From Bacillota bacterium (lineage in GTDB: Bacteria > Bacillota > Clostridia > Lachnospirales > Lachnospiraceae): a DNA stretch of 64,000 nucleotides. The translations under genes were made by a program, and so were the position numbers. The notes beneath the pieces were generated by a model. It did no database searches, had not been told where the DNA came from, and worked only from the letters and a program-made list of their open reading frames with translations. Positions 61,737 to 64,000 of the stretch are shown one piece after another. Position 1 is the stretch's first letter; the number at the start of each line of letters is the position of its first letter. The stretch spans positions 1-64,000 of the forward strand of contig JAEZTJ010000032.1 of NCBI GenBank assembly GCA_023421505.1. The letters are read 5' to 3'.

Positions 61737-63239
61737 ATGAGTAATTATGTCTTGGAACTGAAGGACGTGGTAAAAACGTTTGGTGGTGTCACAGCTTTAA
61801 ACGGTGTCCACTTTCAGTTAAAGCGAGGAGAGATACATGCTCTGATGGGAGAAAACGGAGCGGGTAAATCAACCTTCATTAAAGTAATAACCGGTGTACA
61901 CCAGCCTGATAGTGGTGTAATGCTCTTGGAGGGTGAAAAAATAGTATTACGTTCCACATCAGATTCAGCGAAGCTTGGAATTGCAGCTATTTATCAACAT
62001 GTTACCGCATTTCCTGATTTGTCAGTCACAGAAAATATATTTATGGGTCAGGAAATTAAGAATAAAGCAGGCTTATATAACTGGAAGCTAATGCATCAAA
62101 AAGCGGAAGAGTTAATCAAACCACTCAGCAAAGAAATAGATGTTATGAAACCTATGGGAAGCTTGAGTGTTGCGCAGCAACAGTTAGTTGAGATTGCAAA
62201 GGCTCTATCCAGGGAAGCAAATATTTTGATTATGGATGAACCGACCGCATCCTTAACAAAAACAGAATGCGAACAATTATATTCGATTGCGGAACGACTA
62301 AGAGATAGCGGAGTATCGATTATCTTTATTACACACAAATTTGAAGATATGTACCGTCTTGCAACCAGAGTAACTGTATTCCGTGATTCCCAGTACATAG
62401 GCACCTGGGATGTTGATAAGATATCAAATCAACAATTGATTACGGAGATGGTTAACAGAGAATTGGATCAGATGTATCCTCCCAAAACCTCTAAAGTCGG
62501 TGAAGTTGTACTTGAAATCAATAACATATCCAAAGAAGGCTACTTTAAAAATGTTTCCTTTCAAGTTAGAAAGGGAGAGATTGTTGCTCTAACCGGACTT
62601 GTTGGTGCGGGTAGAACAGAGGTTTGCCAAAGCATTTTTGGAATTATGAATATAGATAGTGGTTCTGTTAAATTAAATAATGAAGTAGTTACAATTAAAA
62701 GTCCCATCGATGCATTAAAATCCGGTATCGGACTTTTGCCGGAGGACAGACAAATTCAGGGATTAGTAAACCAGCTTCCGATCTATCAAAATGTTTCTTC
62801 CGCTTCCATGAAGAAGTTCCAAAAAAACAATCTGATCGATGTAAATAAGGAAATTGAGAATGCAATAGATTTATGTCAGAAAATCAACTTAAAGGCCAAA
62901 GATATCAGTGCACCTCCTTCCTCTTTATCCGGTGGAAATCAGCAGAAGGTTGTATTTGCAAAACTCTTAACCTGTGATCTTAAGGTGCTGATTATGGATG
63001 AACCTACAAAAGGTATCGATGTAGGAGCGAAATATTCCATTTATGAAATCATGAACGAGCTTGCATGTAAGGGCTATGCCATCATTATGGTTTCCTCTGA
63101 AATGCCTGAGGTTCTAGGTATGGCAGACCATATTGTAGTTATGAAATCAGGACGAGTAACAGGTAGTTTTAGAAGAGCAGGCGCTACGCAAGAGATGATT
63201 TTGGAAGCTTCACTAAAAAATAAGGGATCGGAGGAATAG
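61737..63239 (+). CDS. Sugar ABC transporter ATP-binding protein (two ATPase domains, RbsA/LsrA/RhaT class)
   Basis: A 500-aa tandem ABC ATPase. The first domain is complete (GENGAGKST Walker A, LSVAQQQLVEIAKALS signature, ILIMDEPTAS Walker B). The second has a changed Walker A, GLVGAGRTEV, with LSGGNQQKVVFAKLL and LIMDEPTKGIDVG, as usual for carbohydrate uptake transporters of class 2. The start at 61737 has AAGGAG 10 nt upstream; a longer frame to 61659 has none. It energises the permease encoded 3 nt downstream; the binding protein is likely that at 60249. Confidence 0.93.
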   Translation: MSNYVLELKDVVKTFGGVTALNGVHFQLKRGEIHALMGENGAGKSTFIKVITGVHQPDSGVMLLEGEKIVLRSTSDSAKLGIAAIYQHVTAFPDLSVTENIFMGQEIKNKAGLYNWKLMHQKAEELIKPLSKEIDVMKPMGSLSVAQQQLVEIAKALSREANILIMDEPTASLTKTECEQLYSIAERLRDSGVSIIFITHKFEDMYRLATRVTVFRDSQYIGTWDVDKISNQQLITEMVNRELDQMYPPKTSKVGEVVLEINNISKEGYFKNVSFQVRKGEIVALTGLVGAGRTEVCQSIFGIMNIDSGSVKLNNEVVTIKSPIDALKSGIGLLPEDRQIQGLVNQLPIYQNVSSASMKKFQKNNLIDVNKEIENAIDLCQKINLKAKDISAPPSSLSGGNQQKVVFAKLLTCDLKVLIMDEPTKGIDVGAKYSIYEIMNELACKGYAIIMVSSEMPEVLGMADHIVVMKSGRVTGSFRRAGATQEMILEASLKNKGSEE

Positions 63240-63242
63240 GCT

Positions 63243-64000
63243 GTGAATAACAATAATAGTTCATTTATTAAAAAATTAATAAACGGTAGAAATAATGGTC
63301 TTTTAATTGCCTTCGCAGTACTCCTTATCGTTGCGGCAATTATTACACCTTCGATGTATTCTGTAACCTCCATCATGAATATGCTCCAGAATAATGCAGT
63401 ATATATGCTGTTAGCAGTAGGTATGATGTTAGTCATTATCACTGGAGGCATTGACCTTTCCGTAGCCTCCACCTTAGGGCTTACCGGTGTTATCTGCTCT
63501 TCACTAATGAGTAAGAATATGGGGGTTCCTGCGTTTGTATGGGTTTTACTTAGTATTTTAATTGGTGCCTTATGTGGTGCTTTTAACGGCTTTATTGTCG
63601 GATATTTAAAGATGGTTCCGATGATTGCAACACTTGGAACCATGTATATTTACCGTGGATTTGCATTTCTTGCGTCCGGTGGTGAATGGTGGTTCCCTCA
63701 CCAGTTTACCGAAGGTTATTTAAAATTTGCGACCGGTAAAATATTCGGGCTATATAACATTCTTTGGATTACAATAGCAATTTTCATTATTGCAGGTATC
63801 TTTTTAGGATTTACCGCAAAGGGAAGAAGAATTTATGCGATTGGTACGAGCAAGGAATCCGCAAAGGTAGCGGGTATTAATGAAGCGAAAACAACCTTTA
63901 TGGCATTTACCCTCTGTGGTGCTTTAGCAGGTCTTGCAGGAATGCTTTATACAGCCAACTATGCAATTTCTTACTATGGTATGGGTGAAGGCTATGAAAT
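63243..64000 (+). CDS. Sugar ABC transporter permease (RbsC/LsrC/RhaP class), cut by the window end
   Basis: An open frame from GTG 63243 runs off the end: 252 complete codons, no stop. It begins MNNNNSSFIKKLINGRNN, with several transmembrane helices (VLLIVAAIITPSMYS, NNAVYMLLAVGMMLVIITGGIDLSVAS) and the conserved GTMYIYRGFAFLASGG and AIGTSKESAKVAGI of branched sugar permeases of the ribose/rhamnose/AI-2 type. It starts 3 nt after the ATPase gene's stop. The rest of this gene, and perhaps a second permease gene, lies outside. Confidence 0.92.
   Translation, partial: MNNNNSSFIKKLINGRNNGLLIAFAVLLIVAAIITPSMYSVTSIMNMLQNNAVYMLLAVGMMLVIITGGIDLSVASTLGLTGVICSSLMSKNMGVPAFVWVLLSILIGALCGAFNGFIVGYLKMVPMIATLGTMYIYRGFAFLASGGEWWFPHQFTEGYLKFATGKIFGLYNILWITIAIFIIAGIFLGFTAKGRRIYAIGTSKESAKVAGINEAKTTFMAFTLCGALAGLAGMLYTANYAISYYGMGEGYE

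Noticed and set aside
1..64000. CRISPR arrays, insertion sequences with transposase, rRNA and tRNA genes
   Set aside because: No regularly spaced repeats, no transposase-like protein, and no tRNA or rRNA signature was seen other than the tRNA-like part of tmRNA.

Overview
The window looks like chromosome from a low-GC, endospore-forming anaerobic Firmicute, most likely a Lachnospiraceae-type clostridium related to Lachnoclostridium. The evidence is the recN-spoIVB-spo0A block, small CotF-like coat proteins, a LysM/GH18 spore-type protein, a gap-pgk-tpiA-gpmI-secG-rnr-smpB-ssrA backbone, AT-rich intergenic DNA with strong AGGAGG-type ribosome sites, frequent TTG starts, and a tmRNA tag reading ADDNLAYAA. 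The genus is an inference.

Layout. 0-8.3 kb: LysM/GH18 protein (minus strand), alpha/beta hydrolase, VOC protein, XRE/MmyB-type regulator, PadR regulator whose operator pair flanks a promoter facing a membrane-anchored flavodoxin, then an acidic LPDTA-anchored surface protein with its class D sortase. 8.8-19.5 kb: a cyclic beta-1,2-glucan synthase split into two genes (2027 + 810 aa), an ECF-like sigma factor, a TfoX C-domain protein and a DUF3795 protein. 19.8-25.5 kb: a MATE exporter and an arylsulfotransferase-like gene in one operon with a sulfonate-type ABC transporter. 25.6-28.6 kb: an ArsR/CadC-type repressor and a Zn/Cd P-type ATPase. 28.7-32.6 kb: a large secreted protein of Ig-like (Big_2) repeats. 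33-38.5 kb: recN, spoIVB, spo0A and a second ECF-like sigma factor. 38.6-40.3 kb: zinc-ribbon, membrane and coat proteins. 40.6-49.8 kb: the glycolysis, SecG, RNase R, SmpB and tmRNA block. 49.8-52.6 kb: a degraded accessory patch (CPCC protein, frameshifted remnants, Fic protein) lying between two copies of a 12-bp sequence from the ssrA 3' end. 52.7-64 kb: recD2, a DUF2935 protein, then a YesN/YesM two-component system with a rhamnose/AI-2-type sugar ABC transporter that runs off the end.

The most unusual material is not protein-coding. Two families of dispersed structured elements occur, three copies each. One (family A) is a pair of hairpins, with a compensatory base-pair change between two copies. 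The other (family B) is a portable 5' leader that ends in the ribosome site and start codon of three unrelated genes (alpha/beta hydrolase, metal ATPase, zinc-ribbon protein). One copy of each sits in tandem between the arsR-type gene and its ATPase. Separately, three intergenic stretches have long self-complementary ends (after the sulfonate operon, after the Big_2 gene, and between pgk and tpiA). The pgk-tpiA one is about 183 nt, closed by a roughly 26-bp helix, and stops just before the tpiA ribosome site.
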